From: Haliotis asinina
Lineage: Eukaryota; Mollusca; Gastropoda; Lepetellida; Haliotidae
DNA length: 64,000 bases
Direction: 5' to 3'
NCBI RefSeq assembly: GCF_037392515.1
Contig: NC_090283.1
Location: forward strand, 31,884,249 to 31,948,248
In this document: piece after piece, positions 53,860-63,372 of the stretch
Numbering within the stretch: position 1 is the first letter of the stretch
How the letters are laid out: every line of letters starts with the position of its first letter
Translations under genes and position numbers: made by a program
Notes under the pieces: generated by a model
The model's database searches: none
Told to the model about the DNA's origin: nothing
Seen by the model: the letters and a program-made list of their open reading frames with translations, nothing else

Positions 53860-54180
53860 GTGGGTATGCAGGAAGGGAAAGGAGGATGGAGATAGGGGAG
53901 AGGAGGGAAATTTGTCATGGGTCGGGTCTAAATAAGAGGGAGGGGTGGGAAGTAGCAGGGAAGGCAGGTAAAGGAAAGGGTGACAGTCGTGTAGTAGAAG
54001 GATGGGCATGTACGGGGAGGGTGGCGCATGTGCAGAAAGGAGGGGGAGGAGCGCATACCTGAAGTTGGGTTATGTAGAAGGGAGAGATGTATCTCAGCAT
54101 TAAGGGTAGGTACATGTAGGAGAATCCGCTGTGGGGAAGGTGGGAGACGAGAAGAGGGAAGGATGGAGGAATAAGAAGAC
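53860..54180 (+). repeat. Purine-rich, G-rich strand-asymmetric segment
   Basis: About 320 bp are dominated by GGA, GGGA and AGGG runs on the plus strand, with several closely spaced G3-G5 tracts (for example near 53,938-53,965 and 54,030-54,052). It lies in the presumed leader intron of the TRIM gene. It may form G-quadruplex or triplex structures; no coding signal is seen. Confidence 0.55.
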
Positions 54181-54553
54181 AGTGGATCTCATTTCGCTGG
54201 TACCCCACTCATATGCAACAAAATCCACATCTTGAGCTACCTAATTGCACAGGTCTTGCGTTTACCTGATCTGCGTCTCCACACCCGGAGTTACCATTCG
54301 CAGCGTAGCTTACCTGTATCTTTACCCCTCTTCCGTGATCAACACACCCGAATACCCAGTTGCCGAATGTATAGACCTGTCTCAGTGATGTCTAACATCG
54401 TGAATTCCGCACGAAGCCTGTCCTACATATCACGTGGCTACGATAACGCCTCTATCAGGCGTTACAATCGACGATATTGAGTACGTCAAGGCAGACTGCA
54501 GTAAACATCACATGATCTACATATGCACGTATGTCGAGACAGGACACACCTAC

Positions 54554-54585
54554 CTGGAAGTATGGCTTCCTTGTTATCGAATTCA
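54554..54585 (-). other. Candidate leader exon 1b of TRIM copy A (3' end)
   Basis: Minus strand AACAAGGAAGCCATACTTCC then AG/GTAGGTGTG gives a good donor at 54,553. The sequence is related to the candidate at 55,263, including bases on both sides of the junction. The exon's 5' end is not defined. Confidence 0.5.
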
Positions 54586-55262
54586 GTTCAAACTGAATGA
54601 TTTGATGTAATGTCTATTGCCCGTTATCTCACCTCATCCCTTACTTACCCTACTGGCTTCTCCCACACTCACGGCTGGCTATCTAACAGCACAGATTATT
54701 TATCCCCTCCTCCTTCTGCCCCCCACACTACTTACACCACAAACAACGATAGACGCGATTAAAGGCCGTCGCTAAATGTTTGTCTATCGTAGTGACTCCT
54801 AGCATAATACACCTCTGAAAGTAGCCTGTCCTACACGTCGGGTACATGGCTATGTTAACGCCCGCTTGCTATGGACGACGTCGTATATATTCAGGTTGAC
54901 AGAAGTCTCGTCGTGACAAAGCATCTTCCTGTCTGATCCTTTTAAGGATATGGAATCTGTCTAAACTTAATCTGTGCTAATTCACGCCATGTTGCATTCT
55001 CATCTCGATAAACATTGCTATTTTTGTTTTGTGACTTTGATATGTTAGCTATTGTGAACACGCGACGAGTAATTGCGTCCGAAGTAGGCGTGAAAATATA
55101 ACGGTTTGTTGTTTCCTTGACGTTCGATTGTAAAAACTGAAATAATGAACAACTTGTATTTCATATGGTGCACATTGCCCTCCTACACTTACTTACAAGG
55201 TGATACATCTCTATCAAGACAACATACCTCACATATATCGCGACTGCACAGGGCACACTTAC

Positions 55263-55293
55263 CTGGAGGTTTAGCATCCTTGTTTTTGTGTCA
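55263..55293 (-). other. Candidate leader exon 1a of TRIM copy A (3' end)
   Basis: Minus strand AACAAGGATGCTAAACCTCC then AG/GTAAGTGTGCCC is a near-consensus donor at 55,262. It could splice to the acceptor before the ATG at 53,517. It would be a noncoding alternative first exon. Confidence 0.52.
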
Positions 55294-55385
55294 TTTGCGG
55301 GTCACAGGTTGAGGATCGTGTCGTACGACAGACGAACTATGATACCATCTGTCACATGACACATAACAGATAGAAAATGGTTATA

Positions 55386-55830
55386 TCATGTGTTGTTCAT
55401 TACACTGAGATCTACATTTAGCTGTGTTACAGCTGTATCATGACTGGTCCCTGTGTTGTCCGTGACACTCTGATCTTCATTTAGCAGTATCATAATTGTA
55501 TCATGACCGGTCCCTGTGTTATCCGTGACACTGGGATCTTCATTTAGCAGTATCACAGCTGTATCATGACTGGTCCCTGTGTTGTCCGTGACACTGAGAT
55601 CTTCATTTAGCAGTATCACAGCTGTATCATGACTGGTCACTGTGTTGTCCGTGACACTGAGATCTACACTTCGCAGTATCACAGCTGTATCATGGCTGGT
55701 CCATGTGTTGTCCGTGACACTGGGATCTTCATTTAGCAGTATCACATCTGTATCATGACCGGTCCCTGTGTTGTCCGTGACACTGAGATCTACATTTAGC
55801 AGTATCACAGCTGTATCATGACGAGTGCAT
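55386..55830. repeat. 63-bp minisatellite, about 7 copies
   Basis: A unit containing GTATCATGACTGGTCCCTGT and GTCCGTGACACTGAGATC repeats about seven times with few substitutions. Because 63 is divisible by three and the minus strand lacks stops, a 153-codon frame (55,847-55,386) with a 21-residue repeat results; I treat it as noncoding. It ends directly at a mariner end. Confidence 0.92.
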
Positions 55831-55831
55831 G

Positions 55832-56940
55832 TACGAGGGGATATCAAAAGGTTTTGAGCCTCGCCCTGACAAAAGCAAGAGTTTGGAATTCATACTGCTG
55901 TATTTTTCAACATAGTCCCCTTCCAACTTCACACACTTCTCCCACCTGGTTTGCCAATTGCTGATTCCTGATTCCTGAAGAACTCCACATCTTGGTCCCC
56001 TAGAAAACCCTCCACTGCAGCGATAAGCTCATAGTCATCCTGAAATTTCTGGCCCCGGATGTGTTTTTTCAGTCGACGAATGAGGTGGAAGTCGCTAGGG
56101 TCTACGTCTGGTTAATAGGGAGAGTAAGGTAAAATTTCGTACCCGCGCAGTTTCCATTGCAGCTCGACTGGTGTGGACTGGCGCATTGTCCTGGTGACGA
56201 AGAATCCCTTGCCGGATCTTTCCTCGCCGCTTCTCTTTAATGGACTGGCGTACCTGCTTCAGAAGTTTAACATAGTACTCTCCATCCATTGTCGTACCAT
56301 GAGGCAAGTAGTCGATGTGAGTAACACCTTTACTGTCCCAAAATAAAAGTTGCCATAACCTTCTTTGGGGACCTGGTCGATTTGAACTTCTTTGTACTTG
56401 GAGAGGTGACATGTTTCCATTCCATTGACTCCTGCTTGCTCTCAGGGTCATAACGATGAAGCCAGGTTTCATCACAGGTTACAATTCTAAAGTGAAATTC
56501 TTCTGGGTCGTCATGGTAACGAGTCAGCATCGCGCCACTGATGTTGACCCGAGAAAGCTTCATGTCAACAGAAATCTTTCTTGGGACCCATCTTGCACAC
56601 ACCTTGGACATGTGGAGATTGTCCTGGAGTATGCTGTGAATGGATCCATATGAAAGCCCGGTTGCATCTTCTAACTTGTGCAGGGTGATACGACGATTTC
56701 CCATCACTAGTTGATGCACGGTGTCAATGTTTGTTTAGGTGGTACTGGTTGAGGGACCGTTGTCATCATCTAAGCTCTCTCTTCCTCGCTGAAACTCTTT
56801 CACACAACGTTTGATGGTTGCAGCAGAAGGGGAAGACTCCTTGTAAACAGCAGTGAATCGCTCTCCAACCTCCTTGGCCGTGTTGCCCTCCAGGACAAGA
56901 AACTTTATTACCGCTCTATATTCAACCTTGTCCATTTTTC
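55832..56940 (-). pseudogene. Broken mariner-family transposase
   Basis: On the minus strand the order is: start (56,935), helix-turn-helix segment with SPSAATIKRCVKEFQRG, a second HTH, TCDETWLHRYDP (first catalytic Asp, about 56,455-56,490), HQDNAPVHTS (second Asp, about 56,155-56,185) and PDVDPSDF (third Asp region, about 56,088-56,112). This fits IS630/Tc1/mariner, mariner branch. Inactivating changes are a TAA at 56,735-56,737, a frameshift near 56,350, another near 56,140 and a TAA at 56,112-56,114. A terminal-repeat-like TACGAGGGGATATCAAAAGG begins at 55,832 with a TA at its edge. The opposite terminal repeat is absent. Confidence 0.88.
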
Positions 56941-56980
56941 ACAAGAAACTTTATTACTGCTCTATATTCAACCTAGTCTA
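56895..56980. repeat. 46-bp micro-duplication at the mariner 5' end
   Basis: ACAAGAAACTTTATTACCGC at 56,895 recurs as ACAAGAAACTTTATTACTGC at 56,941, with about 35 further similar bases in total. The duplicated piece is the first codons of the mariner transposase. The second copy abuts a LINE fragment, so this is a rearrangement junction. Confidence 0.8.
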
Positions 56981-57560
56981 AGAGGTATTTTTGTAACTGA
57001 AGAAAATGAAAATATACTTTTCTTGTTGTTTGCTGATGATGCAGTGTTGCTTGACAATTCAGTTATTGGGCTACAACACAAAATTATTGTGCATAAATAT
57101 TGTTAAGTTATTGTTAAGTGGGGTGTAGAATTTAACTTGGACAAGTCAAATGTAATACTCATTCGTAATGGTGGATGTTTAAAGGGCCTAGAGAAGTGGT
57201 TTTACTAGGGTAAGGAGGTTAAAACAGTTACTTACTATAAACATCTTAGTATTGTATTTTCTTCACGACTAGTTTGGTCCAAGGCTTGTGAAACTCTTTG
57301 GGTTCAGGCTAGCGTGGCCTTGTTCCCGGGTTATAAGCTAATAAAACTTTACTCTTCACTCCCATTTAGTGTAGTTCGGAAAATATTTGACAAAATTATT
57401 TATGTTTCGGAAATATGGGGTTTTACTTAAAGAGGGGACATTGAGAAAGTGTACAGTTTATTTTTGTAACAAGTGGTTGAATATTTCCAGATTTACTGCC
57501 TCTCATGTGTTATAATAATGTTTTGTAAATTTCGATTCCAGTCACACAAACTAAAGATAT
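56975..57560 (+). pseudogene. LINE fragment, same family as 42,915-44,313
   Basis: Translation gives RGIFVTEENE...LLFADD (RT catalytic box at about 57,020-57,045), a segment with NLDKSNVILIRN, YYKHLSIVFSSRLVWSKACE and SEIWGF (about 57,400-57,420). The pattern parallels the first LINE copy. It has several stops and lacks both ends. Confidence 0.82.
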
Positions 57561-57701
57561 GTAAAACAAGGTATGATAAAGGTATTGATACTGGCCATCT
57601 GTTATGCTCGAATTGTACAATGGGTGTTGTACAATGAACATGAGTATCACTTCGTGTTAGTTTACCCATATTATAAGCATCTAAGAGAACAGCTTATCTC
57701 T

Positions 57702-57766
57702 CCATATTATTTTACATATCCATATATATTTTACATATCCATATTATTTTACATATCCATATATAA
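57702..57766. repeat. AT-rich short tandem repeat
   Basis: ATTTTACATATCCATAT-type units of about 18-20 bp, three copies. Confidence 0.8.
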
Positions 57767-58567
57767 CTGTTGATATTTAACAATTCAGAACAAATAAAAA
57801 AGCTGTCTATATACTTGTAGAGAAGTTTACCTGCCTGAGATGGCATACATACTACTGAAATGTACTTTTATGTACTCTTGACCATGAGACCATGAGTTGT
57901 CACTTGCCACTTGTCACTTGTCACATATAGTAATGTGTTGAGCGCGCGGTAATATCGATGGTCTAGAATACATAATGTTCACATGGAGTATGGGCTATTG
58001 GGTAGAGGATGGACAGCGTTGTGTTGTACAGAAGATATAGTTTAGAGTGTAGAACATACGACGGTAGATGTAGACAAAGACGGTAGTGTGTTAAAAGTAC
58101 AGTGTAAAGATTAGCGGACACTCTGGAGATCACAGAGCGTATACCGATCTGTGAAAAGCATAGTGTGACTAGTCTTGTTCATGGTGTCTCAGAATGCTCA
58201 TATCACGGTGTTCATCTTGTGCCATGACGGTCATGGTTCGTCATGGTTATTGCATTCACGGTCTGAAGGGCTGTTCCTGTCATAGCATTGCTTCTTTTCA
58301 ACTCCAACAGAGACAAACCCTCATTGACAGATTAAAACGGTTACATCTGTCATGGCGAAGAACATGCTATACAAATGCATAATACTGTGAGTGGGTTTGG
58401 ATTGACGACACTCTCTTCAGTATTTCCGTAATGGCATCGTCCTATCACTTTAATGTGGTAGAAAAAACTTCTACTTCTATGCAACTTCCACATTGTTTGC
58501 AGAGTGACTTTGGTAATATTGTAATGATATACTGGCAGATCTATGTCAGTGTTCAACTCTAACTAAG
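57767..58567. other. Intergenic, nothing recognised
   Basis: Contains a small CACTTGTCACTTG-type repeat near 57,900-57,925. Two overlapping 60-68 codon frames at 58,194-58,556 show no domain. Confidence 0.5.
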
Positions 58568-58585
58568 GAGTGAGTGAGTGAGTGA
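58568..58585. repeat. (GTGA)n run at the 3' end of the jockey element
   Basis: On the element's strand this is a TCACTCACTCACTCACTC tail, the same tetranucleotide that ends the three SINE copies. Confidence 0.8.
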
Positions 58586-58774
58586 TTTCTTTGCATACAA
58601 GTATTCATGAAGAGGATTAAAAAACACAATGGAATACAGGATTAGATTCGTTAGAATAGAGTTTCGTAATATGTTGTAAAGCTAGTTTTATACGGCGTTG
58701 AGTAAGAAAAGACTCATTTGCCTCAACATAGAGACTGTCAATAGCAGAGGTTCTAAAGGACCCAAGACAAAGTC

Positions 58775-60615
58775 TTAGTGGACAGAATCAAGTAGTTTTA
58801 GGTTGTTTTTGCAGGCTCCACCATATACGATGGAGGCGTAATCAAGCTTCGAGCGGACAAGTGATCTGTATAGGTGTTGGAGAGTAGATTGATCCCCTAC
58901 CCACTTTGAGTGAGAAGCGACTTTCAGTAAATCGAGTGCCTTCATCCATTTAGTTTTTAGGTATTTGATATGCGGTAAAAATGTTAAGTGGGAGTCAAAA
59001 ATTAAACCCAAAAACTTGGCCTCCTTCACAACTTTGATGGGAGTGCAATTTAAAAATAGTTATGGTTCCTTGTGCAGCTTATATTTTCTACAAAAGTGTA
59101 GACAATTAGTTTTTGACTTAGAACATTTAAAGTCCTTTTCAAGATACCATTTATTTATCTCATCTAGACACAACTGCAGTTGTCGTTCAATAGCATGCAT
59201 ATTTTTACCTCGACAAGAAATATTAAAATCATCCACAAATAATGTTCCTTCAATTGAATCGTTTAAAACTTTTGATAAACTATTTATCTTTATACTACAA
59301 AGTGTGACTGATCTTGATGCTGAATAAAGTAACAGACAAAATACTGCCTTGTGGGACACCCCGTTCCTGATTGTAATGATCAGACAGGGTTGAACCCACT
59401 CGGATTTGAAATTGCCTGTCCTTTAAAAACTCTGATATAAAGAGAGATAACCGACCCCTTAAACCAAAATTATGTAAATCCTTTAGAATACCATGCTTCC
59501 AGGTCGTATCATAAGCTTTCTCAAGATCAAAGAAGATTGATGCAGCATGTTGCTTATTTACAATAGCATTTTTTACAAAGGACTCTAATCTTACCAAATG
59601 GTCAATGGTACTACGGTTTTTCCTGAAACCACATTGTATATTAGTTATAAGGTTATTGGTTTCAAGATACCAATTTAGTCTGTTGTTTACCATTCGTTCC
59701 ATGGTTTTACAGACGCAACTTGTTAGGGATATTGGTCTGTAATTTGGTGGGTCACTGTGATCTCGGCCAGGCTTTGGAATAGGGACAACAACAGCATTAC
59801 GCCATGAAGTAGGGAATGTCCATATTGTGTCAAAAATATTGAGAAGCGTTTCCAAACATGATTTAGGTAGATGCTTCAGGAGCTAATAGTGAATATTATC
59901 AGCCCCTGTTGCAGTATCACGAGCTTGCTCAAGGGCGGTATGTAGCTCATGTATTGAAAACAATTCATTATAGTCCTCACCGTGATCTGATTTAAAGTTA
60001 ATACTTTTCTTCTCCTGTTGTTTCTGATGTTTCTGAAATGCAGGAACATGATTGCATGAGGATGAATGTTCAGCGAGAGTTTCACCAAGTTTGTTGGCAA
60101 CATCAGTTTTATTAGTTAATATATTGCCATCATCCTTCTGATGGTGAACAGTGGATTCGGAACCTTTGCCCTTAATCCTTTGGACCATGTTCCACACCTT
60201 TGAAATTGGTGTGTTTGAATTTATTTTAGAAACATATTTTCTCCAAGACAGACGCTTATTCTGTTTAAATGTACGTCGAGCCTTGGCAGCTAAAGTTTTA
60301 AATTTGTTAAAATTATGGACAGTGGGATGACGCCGAAAATATTTTTCAGCTTGCTTCCTCCTCTTTCTGGCCTGTTTACATTCATTATCAAACCATGGCT
60401 TACGAATATGTGGAACTGCAGAGGATTTGGGTATAGTTTTGTCAGCAATGTCATTGAGTATATTTGAAAACAACTGTATGGGATCTTCACTGTTCGCAAA
60501 TACATAATGTTTTAAGCGATTAGTACACAGTGTCTCATATAATGACCAATCAGTCCTGGTAAAGTTCCTTCTTGCTAAAGGTGGATCGTCACCAGGGCTG
60601 ATTGTTTTGAGAATG
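58775..60615 (-). pseudogene. Jockey ORF2, linker and reverse transcriptase domain
   Basis: A basic linker with WFDNECKQARKRRKQAEKYF leads to RT blocks: VVPIPKPGRD and NYRPISLTSC (about 59,795-59,730), FFDLEKAYDTTW (about 59,545-59,505), RGVPQGSILS (about 59,370-59,340), LFVDDFNIS (about 59,247-59,220; the usual aromatic Y of YVDD is F here) and AKFLGLIFDSHL (about 59,020-58,985). A TAG interrupts at about 59,884-59,886, a frameshift lies near 59,320 and a stop near 59,058. Confidence 0.9.
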
Positions 60616-60619
60616 TCGG

Positions 60620-61249
60620 GGAAGTGATCACTCCCAAATAGGTCATCGTGAACCTCCAATTCAAATTCATTACATAAATTAGAATCAGCAAATGATGTAT
60701 GTTATCATGTCATTAATATGTTCCTGTAGCTGGATGTAAATAGTGGCTGAATCGTCATTGAAAATACATACGTTATTATCGGATATAAAATCCTCGAAGA
60801 TTTTACCCTTAGTATTTGTGTTGACACTTCCCCAAAGTGGGTTGTGCCCGTTTAGATCGCCCATGATTAAACATGGCTTCGGGAGTTGATCATATAGATT
60901 TTGAAGATCTGATTTTTGGATATTTGAAGAGGTATGTACAAGCTGCACAATCTCAGCGCCATGTGCAAAGTAATGCGAACAAGTACAGTTTGCAATTATG
61001 CATTTAGAGCGACAGGCCTATGGATGACGTTGTGATGTACTAAAATAGAAGCACTTCGAGTTGCACGACCCCCCTGAGGAGAAAAAGAATGGTAAGCATC
61101 ATATTGTCTCAAATTAAAATTATCTTTAAGATATGTCTCTTGGATACAGAATGCCGACGGTTGATGATCTTGTACGAGCAACTGTAACTCGTTTTAGTTA
61201 TTTTAGTCCCTCTGCAGTTCCATTGAATTATATTGGCCAGCTGAGTCAT
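60620..61249 (-). pseudogene. Jockey ORF2, endonuclease/exonuclease/phosphatase (EEP) domain
   Basis: Motifs in order: IIQWNCRG (about 61,230-61,207), CIQETYLK (about 61,150-61,127), GDLNGHNPLWGS (about 60,865-60,830) and GSDHFP (about 60,633-60,616). These are the metal-binding and catalytic blocks of the apurinic-type endonuclease that nicks target DNA. Frameshifts after NCRG and near 60,950 and stops near 60,680 break it. Confidence 0.85.
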
Positions 61250-61570
61250 GGTAGCTCAATTGGAGATCTTTCGCGAGAACGTGACGGGTGTAAGCACCTC
61301 CGCTCGTCCTGTGAGTACGGGGTCACCTCCATGTCTAGAAGTAAAGTAAAAGTATTTTGTAGAGGAACAACATGTGTTTCTTTCCTATTTATTTTTTTTC
61401 CTTTCTGCTTTTTCACTGGAATAGTGGGTGGCTGTGATGTGGCTAGTGGCTAACAGTCGTTTGTGATGACTCAGACTGAATTTCTGTCTAATACTCAGAC
61501 GTTGTTGGAGTGACTGGGGCAGTAGATTCTTTCGGTTCAGAAGCAGGTTTGTCAGATGAAAACACAGGTT
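61246..61570 (-). pseudogene. Jockey ORF1 C-terminal tail
   Basis: Fragments in shifted frames read SSDKPASEPKESTAPVTPTT, a lysine-rich stretch (about 61,385-61,415) and LDMEVTPYSQDERRCL, ending SPIELP and TGA. Serine/proline-rich and basic tails are usual in nucleic-acid-binding ORF1 products of this clade. No zinc knuckle is visible in the remaining part. Confidence 0.6.
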
Positions 61571-61746
61571 TTTCTGACTTGACCCAGGTCAAGTCTGTTT
61601 ACACAAAAACGACAAATTAAACTATATGTTGTGCTTGAAGATACATTTCATTAATTGTGTACACGTGTGGGTGTAGAATAATTTATTAAATCCTTTAGTC
61701 TCAAAGATGCATGGGCTCTATTATGTTGTTATTGACATGGGGTTAT

Positions 61747-61908
61747 GGGGTAGCCTAGTGGTCAAGGCGTTCGTTCGTCCCGCCGAAGATCGATTTGGAT
61801 TTCCCACATGGATACAACATGCGAAATCCATTTCTGGTGTCTCCCGAAGTGATAGTGCTGGAATTTAGATAAAAGCGCAGTAAAACCATACCCACTCACT
61901 CACTCACC
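61747..61908 (+). mobile_element. tRNA-derived SINE with (CACT)n tail, copy 3
   Basis: A box TAGCCTAGTGG at 61,751-61,761. The B box region is degenerate (GATTTGGATTTCCC). The body and the CACTCACTCACTCACC tail match the 47,480 copy, as does the sequence that follows (CATTGA..TTCAAATCTGTTTA), so this is the duplicated counterpart, not an independent insertion. Confidence 0.9.
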
Positions 61909-61973
61909 ATTGACCTTCAAATCTGTTTAAGTTAAAGAAATGATTTAACGTGCGCTCTTTATAGATCGCACGA

Positions 61974-62060
61974 GCTGGCGAATAGGAGCCTCAGCCACAT
62001 AGGAGAGTGTGGATTCGAATCCCGGAAAGGAATCGGTATATTACTGATAAAATGTACTCC
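61974..62060 (+). mobile_element. Second tRNA-like module, copy B
   Basis: CTGGCGAATAGG and GGATTCGAATCCC (62,011-62,023) look like A and B boxes. Homologous to 47,704-47,790. Confidence 0.5.
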
Positions 62061-62559
62061 CAAACAAAATATAACTTTAACTTTACAACTGGTCTTACAC
62101 ATTCAGAACTATCAAGTGTTTAGAAAAAAATGCATAAAAAAATGCTACAAGTTTATTTCCTCTGTTTTCACAGATATCACAGCGAAATATCTGGTCAGAA
62201 AACGGTGATTTGTGCTCCTCGTAGTCTGAGACTTCTACCTTGTTTAATCTGTAAACTAGTCATGTGTGGATTTAAAACACTTCTTACAAACAACAAAACC
62301 CAGCTAATTAGAGAAACAAACGATTCTGTGAACTGTCATAAATTCATGATTTAAAACAACTTCTGATGAATTTGTGCAATCAGTTATTTGTTGTTCCATT
62401 TACCAGACATGTTTGAAATGTTTGAAACTGGTCACCTACTGTAAATTAATAATCAGAACAATAGTCATGTGTGGATGCAAAATGTTTGTAACATCCCACA
62501 GAATCTCAGTCAAACAGAAAAAGTACACATTTAGCTGACCTCGTTACTTTCTTTATATA

Positions 62560-62579
62560 TACACACACACACACACACA
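62560..62579. repeat. Short (AC)n microsatellite
   Basis: About ten AC repeats. The homologous site in copy A has only ACACAACAAATAATACATAG, so the run expanded after the duplication. Confidence 0.85.
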
Positions 62580-62597
62580 AAAAAGACAGACAACTTA

Positions 62598-62616
62598 TAC
62601 GTTCGCCTCAATCACT
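62598..62616. repeat. 19-bp dispersed motif, site 4
   Basis: TACGTTCGCCTCAATCACT, downstream of the stop of TRIM copy B. Confidence 0.7.
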
Positions 62617-62676
62617 AAAATTACATCTGACAGTTTAAATAAATAAGTCACACTTACATGTTTACACAATGTCATG

Positions 62677-62682
62677 TTTATT
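62677..62682 (-). promoter_or_regulatory. Polyadenylation signal of TRIM copy B
   Basis: A single AATAAA on the minus strand, 8 nt beyond the stop codon, where copy A has two overlapping hexamers. Confidence 0.55.
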
Positions 62683-62689
62683 TAATTGT

Positions 62690-63372
62690 CTAATTCAAGG
62701 CATCATGGATAAGTGCCTTCTTTGTGTCAGTCATGGTGATATCTGCCCCACTTATCACCTTCATGTTGACTGTGTAGAGACCTGGCCACCCGGCACCAAA
62801 CACGGGAAGAAGAGACTCCCTCAATTCAACATCAACCTTGGCTAAAACAACCTCTCTGTCCAAGTCGATGAAGGCGAGTCTCCCCCTTCCCACATCAAGC
62901 ACAATGCCATAGTGGAGGGTGTCCTGTGTGCCGCGTGTGTTAGACATTGTGTTACTGTAACACTTCCCCTTCTCCCCCTGCTGACACACCCTGGTACAGA
63001 GACTCTCCCGGTGTGTGTCACAGCTCCCTACACAGACACACCAGGAGCTTTGCTGTAGATAAACATACCACCCACTGTCCACCTGGCTCTCCCCCACTAC
63101 ACCCACCTCCAGGACAACCCATCCCAACCCTCCACTCGCCACACCCACCCTAGAGTGCGTCTCCCAGTACTGTGGGGTGTGTGGGGTAGGGATGACAGTA
63201 GAGGGGGATGGAGAAAGGGGGATGGGGGTAGAGGCACATGTACCCCGATATTTCCGTAACCTGCTGCTGTCTCTGTGTTGCTTGGCGGGCGGCGAGTTGA
63301 CCAGCTCACCGTCTGTAGTTACGTGGCACATGTCTGTGTTGGCTCGAGCAGCGTCCAGTTGTAGTTGAGGAC
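62690..63372 (-). CDS. TRIM copy B last coding exon: SPRY-type domain (partial gene)
   Basis: Acceptor TATTTCCAG then an open frame of about 227 codons, starting in the same phase as copy A (GPQLQLDAARANTD) and ending in TAG. Landmarks are PQYWE, VVLEVGVVGES, WCVCVGSCDTH, LDVGRGRLAFIDLD and LLPVFGAG. It is open across its full length. Differences from copy A cluster in the N-terminal half of the domain, while the LDVGRGRL..IDLDREVVLAK core is almost unchanged. The RING/B-box exons should lie to the right of the window. Confidence 0.85.

Larger units (their letters stand above)
54181..55385. other. Upstream region of TRIM copy A, otherwise unrecognised
   Basis: Apart from the two leader-exon candidates, the segments at about 54,405-54,480 and 54,815-54,895 resemble each other (both contain AGCCTGTCCTACA and a TAACGCC further on), which suggests an old local duplication. 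No promoter element can be placed with confidence. Confidence 0.5.
58568..61570 (-). mobile_element. Jockey-like LINE, nearly full length, inactive
   Basis: The element reads on the minus strand: an ORF1 tail rich in P/S/T and then K (about 61,570-61,246), ORF2 with endonuclease and reverse transcriptase, a 3' segment, and a (CACT)n end (58,585-58,568). The ORF1 stop and ORF2 start share ATGA at 61,249-61,246. Frame changes and stops in ORF2 show it is not autonomous. The 5' end upstream of the visible ORF1 tail is missing or unrecognisable. It sits in the interval between the two TRIM copies. Confidence 0.88.

Noticed and set aside
53838-54208. Open frames in the G-rich segment on both strands
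   Set aside because: Low-complexity purine or pyrimidine composition explains the lack of stops; no domain is visible.
61133-61453. Plus-strand 106-codon frame
   Set aside because: It is antisense to the jockey ORF1/ORF2 junction, whose minus-strand motifs are clear.
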